A stretch of 6,497 nucleotides of DNA, taken from positions 1 through 6,497 of the forward strand of contig QNAJ01000087.1 of the NCBI GenBank assembly GCA_003641465.1. Direction: 5' to 3'. Shown here in pieces: positions 1 through 6,118 of the stretch (position 1 is the stretch's first letter; every line of letters starts with the position of its first letter). Origin of the DNA: Verrucomicrobiota bacterium (GTDB lineage: Bacteria > Verrucomicrobiota > Kiritimatiellia > B70-G9). Both the position numbers and the translations under genes were made by a program. The notes under the pieces are model-generated. The model did no database searches. It saw nothing but the letters and a program-made list of their open reading frames with translations, and was not told the origin of the DNA.

Positions 1-1
1 G

Positions 2-130
2 TGCCTTGTGGCCGGCAGGCATGCTCATGGCGGGGAAATGCTACTGCGGACGGAGCAGAGCGACAAGTTTGCTTATGGGCAAACGCTTTGCAATGGTGTT
101 GTGCGGGTGGTAATTTATTTCGCAACATAG
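2..130 (+). CDS. 3' end of an unidentified upstream gene (partial)
   Basis: A reading frame is open from the window edge to a TAG at 128-130 and encodes about 42 residues ending in RVVIYFAT. It is preferred over the two other forward frames because its third codon positions are moderately rich in G and C and its end has an alternating hydrophobic pattern (VVRVVIYF) like a terminal beta strand. I do not recognise the protein. TilS is a common upstream neighbour of ftsH and was considered, but no TilS C-terminal motif is visible. The frame is the same as that of ftsH, separated from it by the TAG and a 39-base gap. The fragment is too short to prove coding, and the other frame that starts at base 1 and runs to 303 is less likely because it overlaps the ftsH start extensively. 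Confidence 0.4.
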   Translation, partial: CLVAGRHAHGGEMLLRTEQSDKFAYGQTLCNGVVRVVIYFAT

Positions 131-140
131 TCAAGACCGG

Positions 141-158
141 CGGCCGACGAATCGGTCG
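141..158 (+). promoter_or_regulatory. small hairpin in the ftsH leader
   Basis: The arms CGGCCGA (141-147) and TCGGTCG (152-158) pair over seven positions, one of them a G-T wobble, around a CGAA loop. The hairpin lies in the only gap before ftsH and ends just before the weak purine-rich ribosome-binding stretch (GGGA at 158-161, GGCGGA at 164-169 region) ahead of the ATG at 170. There is no run of T after it, so it is not an intrinsic terminator. It could affect ftsH translation start or RNA stability, or be chance in GC-rich DNA. The role is inference only. Confidence 0.3.
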
Positions 159-169
159 GGAATGGCGGA

Positions 170-2182
170 ATGAGATCTCAGCGGGAAAGCGAGGATCAGG
201 AGCGGAAGATTCCTTCGGGAAGCCCTATGCGTGGCCTGGTAGCATGGTTGCTTCTGCTGGTGGCGTTTATTTTTCTTTTCCAGTCCTTTTCGCGCGGATA
301 TGAGCGCTCACGCCGGATGCCGTTCAATCCGGATTTCGTAGAGCTGGTCGAGCAGGGAAAGGTTCGCAGGTGCGAGATCGTCAATGAGCTTTCCGGGGTG
401 CAGTACGTACGTGGTGAACTGGTGGAGATAGATCCCCGCACAGGTAGGCCGAAACAGTTCCGCGTGGATGTTATCATGACCGATGATCTCCCCCGCTGGC
501 TGCGCGAGCACGGGGTGGCTTTTGAGTTTCGGACCCAGAATCCATATGTGTGGCAGATTGTATCGGGAGCCATACCGTTCCTCCTGTTCGCCGCTCTGCT
601 GTACTTTCTCTTCGTCCGCCAGATGCGCATTGCGGGCAAGGGAGCTCTCAGCTTCGGAAAGAGCCGCGCCCGTATGCTCACCCGGGACCGGAACCAGGTG
701 ACCTTCAACGACGTGGCGGGGATCAATGAGGCCAAGGAGGAGGTGCAGGAGATTATCGAATTTTTGAAGGATCCGGCAAGATTCCAGCGGTTGGGAGGGC
801 GCATACCCAAAGGCGTTCTGCTGATCGGTCCGCCGGGTACCGGCAAGACCCTGCTGGCACGGGCAATTGCGGGGGAAGCGCAGGTACCGTTCTTCAGTAT
901 CAGCGGGTCCGATTTCGTTGAGATGTTTGTGGGCGTTGGAGCTTCCCGGGTGCGCGATATGTTTGAGCAAGCCCGGAAGCACGCCCCCTGCATTGTCTTC
1001 ATTGACGAAATAGACGCGGTGGGTCGCAGCCGTTTCAGCGGAATCGGCGGGGGACACGATGAGCGGGAGCAGACTCTGAATGCGTTATTGGTCGAGATGG
1101 ACGGCTTCGACACCAAGGAGGGAGTGATTATCATAGCCGCCACCAATCGGCCGGACGTGCTGGACCCGGCACTCTTGCGGCCCGGGCGCTTTGACCGGCA
1201 GATTGTAGTGGACCTTCCGACATTGGAGGGCCGGGAGGCCATCCTCAAATTGCATGCGCGCAATCTTAAGCTATCGCCGGATGCCGATCTTCACCGGATT
1301 GCCCGGGGCACGCCGGGATTTTCGGGCGCCGATCTGGCCAATCTGATAAATGAGGCCGCTCTGCTGGCCGCCCGGCGCGGGGCGGAGGCGGTGGAAATGA
1401 AAGATCTGGAGGAAGCCCGGGACAAGGTTCGCTGGGGACGGGAACGGCGCAGCAGGGTGCTGGATGACGAGGAAAAGAAATTGACCGCCTACCATGAGGC
1501 GGGACATGCGGTGGTGATGGTGATGCTGAAGGACACAGAACCGCTGCACAAGGTAAGCATTATTCCGCGGGGGGCCAGTCTGGGGGCTACCATGCAGCTG
1601 CCCGAAAAGGACCGTTACACCGAAAGCCGGTCACGGCTGCTTTCGCTAATCACCAGCCTCATGGGGGGACGTGCCGCGGAGGAGCTGGTGTTCGGTGATA
1701 TAACCACAGGTGCGCAGGCCGACCTGAGGCAGGCCACTGACATGGCCCGACGGATGGTGTGCGAGTGGGGCATGAGCGAAGAGTTGGGGCCGCGTTCGTT
1801 CGGCCAAAGGGAGGACCTTCTTTTTCTGGGACGCGAAATCAGCCGGACCCGGGAGTTCAGTGAAGAAACGGCGCGCAAGATTGACGAGGAGATAGAGCGG
1901 ATACTGCGCTCCTGTTACCGGAGAGCGCGGGCGATACTGGAGGAGCACCTGGATGGCTTGCATCTGGTAGCCCGTCTCTTACTCGAGAGGGAGACGCTGG
2001 ATGGGAAAGAGATCGAGGGAATCGTTCATCATGGGCGGCTTCCGGACGGATCACCGGCTGTTGCGAAGGAACGGACGGATCAGAATGTGCCTGCGGGGGA
2101 TGTTGAGGAAAGGGATGGAGTTTCCCCGACAGCTTCGCGTGCAACTCCGGCAGACACCACCGGGAACGCTCAAGAATCCTGA
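170..2182 (+). CDS. ftsH: ATP-dependent zinc metalloprotease FtsH
   Basis: Membrane-anchored AAA+ protease that as a hexamer extracts and degrades misfolded membrane proteins and selected soluble regulators at the cytoplasmic membrane. In the 670 residues I see a first membrane segment (about 22-40), a periplasmic domain (about 41-127), a second segment (about 128-148), Walker A GPPGTGKT (220-227), pore loop MFVG (252-255), Walker B IVFIDE (275-280), arginine fingers R337 and R340 in LLRPGRFDR, the zinc motif HEAGH (442-446), and D518 in GAQADLRQAT as the likely third zinc ligand. All key residues are present, so it should be active. The length is usual for the family. The ATG at 170 is kept because it has a GGGA-type site upstream; ATG 227, just before the first membrane segment, would also give a plausible protein. 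About 45 residues after the conserved end are variable and partly overlap folP. Confidence 0.98.
   Translation: MRSQRESEDQERKIPSGSPMRGLVAWLLLLVAFIFLFQSFSRGYERSRRMPFNPDFVELVEQGKVRRCEIVNELSGVQYVRGELVEIDPRTGRPKQFRVDVIMTDDLPRWLREHGVAFEFRTQNPYVWQIVSGAIPFLLFAALLYFLFVRQMRIAGKGALSFGKSRARMLTRDRNQVTFNDVAGINEAKEEVQEIIEFLKDPARFQRLGGRIPKGVLLIGPPGTGKTLLARAIAGEAQVPFFSISGSDFVEMFVGVGASRVRDMFEQARKHAPCIVFIDEIDAVGRSRFSGIGGGHDEREQTLNALLVEMDGFDTKEGVIIIAATNRPDVLDPALLRPGRFDRQIVVDLPTLEGREAILKLHARNLKLSPDADLHRIARGTPGFSGADLANLINEAALLAARRGAEAVEMKDLEEARDKVRWGRERRSRVLDDEEKKLTAYHEAGHAVVMVMLKDTEPLHKVSIIPRGASLGATMQLPEKDRYTESRSRLLSLITSLMGGRAAEELVFGDITTGAQADLRQATDMARRMVCEWGMSEELGPRSFGQREDLLFLGREISRTREFSEETARKIDEEIERILRSCYRRARAILEEHLDGLHLVARLLLERETLDGKEIEGIVHHGRLPDGSPAVAKERTDQNVPAGDVEERDGVSPTASRATPADTTGNAQES
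2105..2114 (+). promoter_or_regulatory. ribosome-binding site of folP, inside ftsH
   Basis: GAGGAAAGGG lies directly before ATG 2115, with GAGG spaced six bases from the start. It is the best Shine-Dalgarno match near any possible folP start and decides the start at 2115 over the in-frame ATG codons at 2001, 2031 and 2100. It sits within the coding sequence of the ftsH tail, which suggests that ribosomes finishing ftsH may assist folP initiation. Confidence 0.6.
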
Positions 2183-3035
2183 GGGTGCCTCAATCTGGCA
2201 GTGCCGGGATCGCCAACTGGATGTGGGCAGGGGCCCGCTGATTATGGGGATATTGAATGTCACGCCGGACTCATTTTCGGACGGGGGACGCTTTCTTGAT
2301 CCGGATTCTGCAGTGCGCCATGGGTTGGAACTGGTGGAAGCGGGAGCGGCGATTGTGGACGTGGGGGGAGAGTCGAGTCGGCCGGGTTCGCGGCGGATCC
2401 CGGCGGACGAGGAGCTGAGGAGGGTGCTCCCGGTGATTCGCGGGCTGGCGGCGCAAAGTGACTGCGTCATTTCGGTGGATACCATGAAGTCCGAGGTGGC
2501 CCGGCGCGCGCTGGATGCCGGGGCGCATATTGTAAACGACATATCCGCGGGACGATGGGATCCGGAAATGTTCGGCGTGGTAGCGGCCTACGGCGCCGGC
2601 ATGGTGCTCATGCACATGCAGGGAGAGCCCGAGACCATGCAGAGGAATCCGGAATACGGGGACGTAGTGAAGGAGGTGCGTGATTTTCTGGTTGTTCGCT
2701 TGGGGGCTTGTGTGGAGGCGGGAATCGCCAGGGATTCGGTGGCGGTGGATCCCGGCATAGGATTCGGCAAGACTCTGGAGCATAATCTGGAACTGCTGGC
2801 GGCGATACAGCGGCTGAAAGAGGTCGGGCGGCCGGTGGTGATCGGCGCGTCGCGGAAGAGTTTCATTGGCTTGCTTACCGGAAGAGAGGTCGGAGAGCGG
2901 CTGGCTGGTAGCCTGGCGGTGGCGGCGTATTGTGTGTTGCGTGGGGCTGACATATTGCGGGTGCACGATGTAGCCGAAACGCGCGATGTTGTAGAGTTGA
3001 TTCAAGCGCTCAGGAAACGGGAAGGGACGCAATGA
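2115..3035 (+). CDS. folP: dihydropteroate synthase FolP
   Basis: Condenses p-aminobenzoate with 6-hydroxymethyl-7,8-dihydropterin pyrophosphate to give 7,8-dihydropteroate in cytosolic folate synthesis; the target of sulfonamides. Numbered from ATG 2115 (306 residues), the TIM-barrel motifs appear in order: MGILNVTPDSFSDGG (44-58, metal-binding N48), the loop GGESSRPGS (84-92), SVDTMK (120-125), NDIS (141-144), MHMQG (166-170), DPGIGFGKT (212-220), SRKSFIG (246-252) and RVHD (282-285). All expected substrate-binding motifs are intact. The frame is open further upstream to an ATG at 2001, but the site at 2105-2114 and typical family length favour 2115. This gives a 68-base overlap with ftsH and an N-terminal extension of roughly 25 residues before the conserved core. 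No ATG, GTG or TTG lies in frame between the ftsH stop and the core, so an overlap seems required. It ends in an ATGA overlap with cdaA. Confidence 0.96.
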   Translation: MEFPRQLRVQLRQTPPGTLKNPEGASIWQCRDRQLDVGRGPLIMGILNVTPDSFSDGGRFLDPDSAVRHGLELVEAGAAIVDVGGESSRPGSRRIPADEELRRVLPVIRGLAAQSDCVISVDTMKSEVARRALDAGAHIVNDISAGRWDPEMFGVVAAYGAGMVLMHMQGEPETMQRNPEYGDVVKEVRDFLVVRLGACVEAGIARDSVAVDPGIGFGKTLEHNLELLAAIQRLKEVGRPVVIGASRKSFIGLLTGREVGERLAGSLAVAAYCVLRGADILRVHDVAETRDVVELIQALRKREGTQ

Positions 3036-3886
3036 TCCTGGGAGGAGAGCTGCCTGGAATCAGAGATCTGGTTGAGATCCTCATCCTGGCGATGTTGTTC
3101 TACTACATCATGCTTTTTTTCCGCGGAACTCGCGCAGCCCAGATTCTCTCCGGACTGGTAATATCACTGGTTTTTCTTCTTCTGGTTACCGGGTTCTTCC
3201 AGCTTTACACCCTGAACTGGCTGCTGCAGAAGTTTCTCGTGTACCTGACTCTGGCTCTGATCATCATTTTTCAGCCGGAGATTCGGAGGGCATTGGCGGA
3301 ACTGGGCAAGCAGCATATTTTCGGTGGTGCGGCGGCCGAGCGATCTCTTGTGGATAACCTTATGCGGGCAGTGGCCATCCTTTCCGAACGTAAGATCGGA
3401 GCCCTGATTGCAGTTGAGCGAGAGATCCGTACCCGGGCGGTTCAGGAGACCGGCGTCAAGCTCGACAGCCTGGTGAACGCTGATCTGCTGGCCAGTATCT
3501 TCTTTCCTCATACTCCACTTCACGACGGTGGGGTTATCATCAGTGGCAATCGGATCGTGGCGGCGGGGTGCATTTTCCCGCTTTCGCAGGATCCCAAACT
3601 GGCCCGGACTCTGGGTACCCGGCACCGCGCAGCAGTGGGGCTCTCGGAAGAAACCGATGCGGTGGTCATCGTGGTTTCGGAAGAGACCGGTACAGTCTCT
3701 GTGGCGTACCGCGGGCGGCTTCGCCAGGGTCTGGATCAGCCCCGACTGAGGCGGTATCTCGAGGAACTGGTGGTAAAGAGCCGCCGCCAGGTCAGTACAC
3801 TGGACCGGGTAAAAAAGCAGATCGACGTGTCATCCGAGAGCTTGGCGCGGACAAGCGATGAAGTACTGGAGGAAGAGCCGGGGTGA
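3032..3886 (+). CDS. cdaA: diadenylate cyclase CdaA (DisA_N/DAC domain)
   Basis: Membrane-bound enzyme that joins two ATP into cyclic di-AMP, a second messenger tied to potassium and osmolyte balance and cell-envelope integrity. The 284-residue protein has three hydrophobic segments near the N-terminus (about 13-30, 39-56 and 63-81), then the DAC domain (about 100-240) with the hallmark DGG (165-167, in HTPLHDGGVIISG) and RHR (197-199, in GTRHRAAVGLSEETDA) motifs, both intact. The size and order match the CdaA class (B. subtilis CdaA is about 273 residues) rather than DisA, which lacks the membrane segments and carries a DNA-binding end. The ATG overlaps the folP stop (ATGA) and has AAGGG five bases upstream, so translation is probably coupled. 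The charged C-terminal tail after about 250 is variable. The next gene, cdaR, encodes its usual regulatory partner. Confidence 0.96.
   Translation: MILGGELPGIRDLVEILILAMLFYYIMLFFRGTRAAQILSGLVISLVFLLLVTGFFQLYTLNWLLQKFLVYLTLALIIIFQPEIRRALAELGKQHIFGGAAAERSLVDNLMRAVAILSERKIGALIAVEREIRTRAVQETGVKLDSLVNADLLASIFFPHTPLHDGGVIISGNRIVAAGCIFPLSQDPKLARTLGTRHRAAVGLSEETDAVVIVVSEETGTVSVAYRGRLRQGLDQPRLRRYLEELVVKSRRQVSTLDRVKKQIDVSSESLARTSDEVLEEEPG
3868..3872 (+). promoter_or_regulatory. ribosome-binding site for the GTG start of cdaR
   Basis: GGAGG at 3868-3872, extended as GGAGGAAGAG, lies inside the end of cdaA, ten bases before GTG 3883. It supports the GTG as the true start of cdaR and a coupled GTGA overlap with the cdaA stop. 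Confidence 0.55.
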
Positions 3887-4833
3887 GCCGCGGGTGGTCC
3901 AGGATCCTGCAGCTGGTGACGGTGAACCGCGGACTGAAGGCGCTTTCGTTGCTTCTGGCGCTGGTATGCTGGTATCTTATCCGCGAAACCATCAGCTTCG
4001 AGATAGCGATCCCGGATGTTCCAGTCCGGGTAAGGGTTGCAGAGGGGCTGGCGGTACGGGAGAAATCGGTGCAATCGGTCGAAGTGGTCATCCGGGGTGC
4101 CCAGAGCGACGTTATGCAAATACGTCCGGATACTGTTGCGGTGATTGTCGACCTGAAACGTTCCCACCGGCCGGGTGAGTATGAAGTGAAACTCCGGCCT
4201 CACATGGTCAGGGTTCCGGGCAGTGTGCGTGTTGTCTCGCTGGATCCCCAGAGGCTGAGAATAGCTATCGAGGAGAAAGTGACGCTGGAGGTTCCGGTGG
4301 AGGTTGACCTGACCGGATCTCCGGCGCTGGGGTTCGTGGTACGGCAGGCTTCCGCGGACCCCGCGCGGGTGAAGGTGACGGGACCGGCCAGTCTGGTGAA
4401 GGCCCTCGATACGGTGAGAACGCAGCCGGTTGATGCGAGCGGTGCGTCCGCATCGTTCCGCACTGCAGTAAAATTGGTGCGCCCCGGAGTGTCGGATACC
4501 GTGGACATAGAGCCATCACAGGTGACGGTGGCTGTGGCCATAGCTCCGGCCACCGCACATCGTCGTGTGGAGGGTGTTCCGGTGCGGGTGGTTCTGGCGC
4601 CGGAGGTGGCTTCCAGCGTGAGAATCCGGCCACCGCGTGTGGACATTGATGTGCAGGGTGACGCCCGGCTCTTGGAGGCGCTGGATGCTGACAATGTCCT
4701 GGCGTTTGTGGACTGTAGTGGATTGAAACCCGGGACTCGTTACGAGCTGGCGGTGCGGGGAATCGTACCGAGGGGTATGTTCGTGGCGGGTATTAGCCCT
4801 CCGACCGTAGAAGTGAAGCTTTCGGTCAGATGA
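3883..4833 (+). CDS. cdaR: YbbR-repeat protein, CdaA regulator CdaR
   Basis: Membrane-anchored protein with extracytoplasmic YbbR repeats; in Firmicutes CdaR binds CdaA and modulates c-di-AMP synthesis. The 316 residues begin with a short basic cytoplasmic stretch and one hydrophobic segment (about 18-34, LKALSLLLALVCWYLI), then three YbbR-like beta repeats at about 39-131, 134-221 and 227-315. Each repeat shows the family pattern of a V-P-V-x-V strand near the start (VPVRV 46-50, VPVEV 137-141, VPVRV 232-236), a VxVxG-type strand in the middle (VEVVIRG, VKVTGP, VDIDVQG) and a paired strand at the end. It is shorter than B. subtilis CdaR, which has four repeats. The GTG start overlaps the cdaA stop as GTGA and has GGAGG upstream. 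Assignment as the functional CdaA partner rests on the fold pattern and position, not on tested interaction. Confidence 0.9.
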   Translation: MSRGWSRILQLVTVNRGLKALSLLLALVCWYLIRETISFEIAIPDVPVRVRVAEGLAVREKSVQSVEVVIRGAQSDVMQIRPDTVAVIVDLKRSHRPGEYEVKLRPHMVRVPGSVRVVSLDPQRLRIAIEEKVTLEVPVEVDLTGSPALGFVVRQASADPARVKVTGPASLVKALDTVRTQPVDASGASASFRTAVKLVRPGVSDTVDIEPSQVTVAVAIAPATAHRRVEGVPVRVVLAPEVASSVRIRPPRVDIDVQGDARLLEALDADNVLAFVDCSGLKPGTRYELAVRGIVPRGMFVAGISPPTVEVKLSVR

Positions 4834-4851
4834 GTCGGCGGCATGTGGCGG

Positions 4852-4859
4852 GGAGAAGG
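4852..4859 (+). promoter_or_regulatory. ribosome-binding site of the TPR gene
   Basis: GGAGAAGG before ATG 4861 is the only good ribosome-binding match after the cdaR stop. It favours ATG 4861 over the in-frame ATG 4843, which has no purine-rich stretch in front of it. Confidence 0.5.
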
Positions 4860-4860
4860 G

Positions 4861-5583
4861 ATGCTGCGAATATCGAACCAGGGACTATGGAGCGCAGCCC
4901 GACACCGGAGTCACGGTAGCGGGAGAAATCCGGTCCTGGCCGTATCAATTTCTGTTGCTATGATACTGACTGTCGCGCACCTGGTGCCGGGAGAGGAAGG
5001 CGCTATGCAAGCCTTTGAGAGGGGCTCGAACAGTACCGACAGGTGTGGCGAGGAATCCCCTGTGGATAGAGTGGAAAAGGCCCTCGTCGAAACAGGCAAC
5101 CATCTGCTGACCGCGCGCCGGTTCCGCGAGGCGGAGGATTACTATCGCCGGGCGCTTGCCAGGAATCCGCGCAGCAAGCCTGCGCGCTTAGGATTGGGAA
5201 ACGTTCTGATTAGGACCGGGCGTCATCATGAGGCTCTGGAGCTGCTGGAATCCATGCTGGCGGAACATCCCGATGACATGGCCCTGAAGAACAATATCGC
5301 GTGGCTTCTGGCCACTTCGCCTGATGTGAGCGTGAAGGATGGACGCCGTGCGTTGGACCTTGCTCAACAGGCTCTAATGACTGCGCCGTGGGACTACCAT
5401 GTGTGGAGTACTCTGGCCGAAGCCCACTTTGTCTGCGGGGAGTATGAGAAAGCCTTGAAAGCGGCGGAGCAGGCACTTTCGCTGGCGATTGAGAAGCGGG
5501 CTCCCAGCGCTGATCTCAATTTCTACCGCAAGCAGGTACAGAAGTGCCGCACGGCGGTCGAGGTGCTTTCTCTGGTGGAATAG
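4861..5583 (+). CDS. membrane-anchored TPR-repeat protein, function unknown
   Basis: From ATG 4861 the protein has 240 residues. A basic N-terminus precedes one hydrophobic segment (about 24-41, PVLAVSISVAMILTVAHL), which could be an uncleaved anchor or signal peptide, so the rest probably lies outside the cytoplasm. TPR repeats follow at about 73-106 (FREAEDYYRRALARNP), 107-140 (HHEALELLESMLAEHP), a longer variant at about 141-177 (NNIAWLLATSPD then GRRALDLAQQAL) and 178-211 (YEKALKAAEQALSLA). The N-I-A-W-L-L-A-T repeat is a style I associate with Planctomycetes and Verrucomicrobia proteins. TPRs are protein-binding scaffolds and do not define a specific job. It lies 27 bases after cdaR and 39 bases before a pseudopilin gene, so a role in assembling the neighbouring pilus-like or secretion system is possible but unproven. 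The in-frame ATG at 4843 would add six residues. Confidence 0.85.
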   Translation: MLRISNQGLWSAARHRSHGSGRNPVLAVSISVAMILTVAHLVPGEEGAMQAFERGSNSTDRCGEESPVDRVEKALVETGNHLLTARRFREAEDYYRRALARNPRSKPARLGLGNVLIRTGRHHEALELLESMLAEHPDDMALKNNIAWLLATSPDVSVKDGRRALDLAQQALMTAPWDYHVWSTLAEAHFVCGEYEKALKAAEQALSLAIEKRAPSADLNFYRKQVQKCRTAVEVLSLVE

Positions 5584-5622
5584 CCGGATGGGAGTAATAG
5601 ATTGAAACGGTGGGGATGTGAT

Positions 5623-6087
5623 ATGAAAGGACACCGTATCTCAGAGAACTACGGGTTTACCCTGGTTGAGCTGCTGACGGTGATTGCAATTATCGCCATC
5701 CTGGCCGGTCTGGTGCTGGGGGTGGCGGGGTACGCCAACCGCAAAGCCAGCGTCGCGCGGGCGGAAGCGGATATTGAAAAGATTCGCAACGCCCTGGAAG
5801 AATACCGAGCGCAGTACGGCGGCTATCCGACGAATCCCGTCGGCCAGGAAGCCAACAGTGCGGTGCTCACTTCCAACCTGTGGTACAAGCCACAGCAGGA
5901 CGGACTGGCGCCGTTCCTGGTGATGAAGGGCTGGAACGACCCTGATGTCTATACTAACCGCATCATCGATCCCTGGGGGCGAGATTACCGCTATCTTCAC
6001 GATCCGGGGTCCGGGCGGTTCACCTACAAGCTCTGGTCGGAAGGGCCGGATGCCTCGGACGCGGCTGACGATATCGGTGTGAAATAG
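5623..6087 (+). CDS. type II secretion major pseudopilin-like protein (GspG family)
   Basis: Prepilin-like subunit that would be cut and N-methylated by a prepilin peptidase and assembled into a short periplasmic pseudopilus. From ATG 5623 (154 residues) there is a short leader MKGHRISENYG, then the class III cleavage site G11|F12 and FTLVELLTVIAIIAILAGL with the conserved +5 glutamate (E16). A long N-terminal helix continues to about 65 (ARAEADIEKIRNALEEYRAQYGGYPT). The C-terminal part has the GspG signature IDPWGRDYRY (115-124) and an acidic SEGPDASDAADDIG end similar to the calcium-binding region of GspG. The usual terminal tryptophan is not evident. A TTG at 5602 in the same frame has GGAG upstream and would lengthen the leader by seven residues; ATG 5623 with GGGGA upstream is preferred. 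The TPR gene is 39 bases upstream and another pseudopilin gene is 31 bases downstream. Confidence 0.9.
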   Translation: MKGHRISENYGFTLVELLTVIAIIAILAGLVLGVAGYANRKASVARAEADIEKIRNALEEYRAQYGGYPTNPVGQEANSAVLTSNLWYKPQQDGLAPFLVMKGWNDPDVYTNRIIDPWGRDYRYLHDPGSGRFTYKLWSEGPDASDAADDIGVK

Positions 6088-6104
6088 CAGATGACCGGCG
6101 TCTG
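6088..6104 (+). promoter_or_regulatory. small hairpin between the two pseudopilin genes
   Basis: Immediately after the TAG at 6085-6087, CAGATG (6088-6093) can pair with CGTCTG (6099-6104) with one G-T wobble around a five-base loop. No T run follows, so it is not a standard terminator. It could protect the upstream message or alter the expression ratio of the two subunits, or be chance. Confidence 0.2.
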
Positions 6105-6118
6105 TGAATGACACTCAG

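Noticed and set aside
87..116. Possible sigma70-type promoter for ftsH (TTTGCA, 18-base spacer, TAATTT)
   Set aside because: Only four and three of six positions match the consensus boxes, and the site overlaps the putative upstream coding end. The AT-rich patch at 111-121 is notable, but this is not enough to call a promoter.
1..303. Forward open frame beginning GTG at base 1 (100 codons)
   Set aside because: It overlaps the ftsH N-terminus by over 130 bases in another frame, has poor third-position composition and unusually many Cys and Trp residues; the frame ending at 130 is a better candidate.
196..1263. Long reverse-strand open frame opposite ftsH (355 codons), plus a second at 308-1057
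   Set aside because: Both lie fully opposite the conserved AAA+ region of ftsH; the translations are rich in R, S, T and P with no recognisable domain, as expected of antisense shadows in GC-rich DNA.
2271..3032. Reverse-strand open frame opposite folP (253 codons)
   Set aside because: It mirrors the strongly conserved folP sequence and has H, P and R-rich composition with no known motif.
4200..4694. Reverse-strand open frame opposite cdaR
   Set aside because: Low-complexity S, T, R and P-rich translation; cdaR on the + strand has clear repeats and a coupled start.
4834..4860. Possible terminator between cdaR and the TPR gene
   Set aside because: The 27-base gap has no stem followed by a T run, so read-through is more likely.
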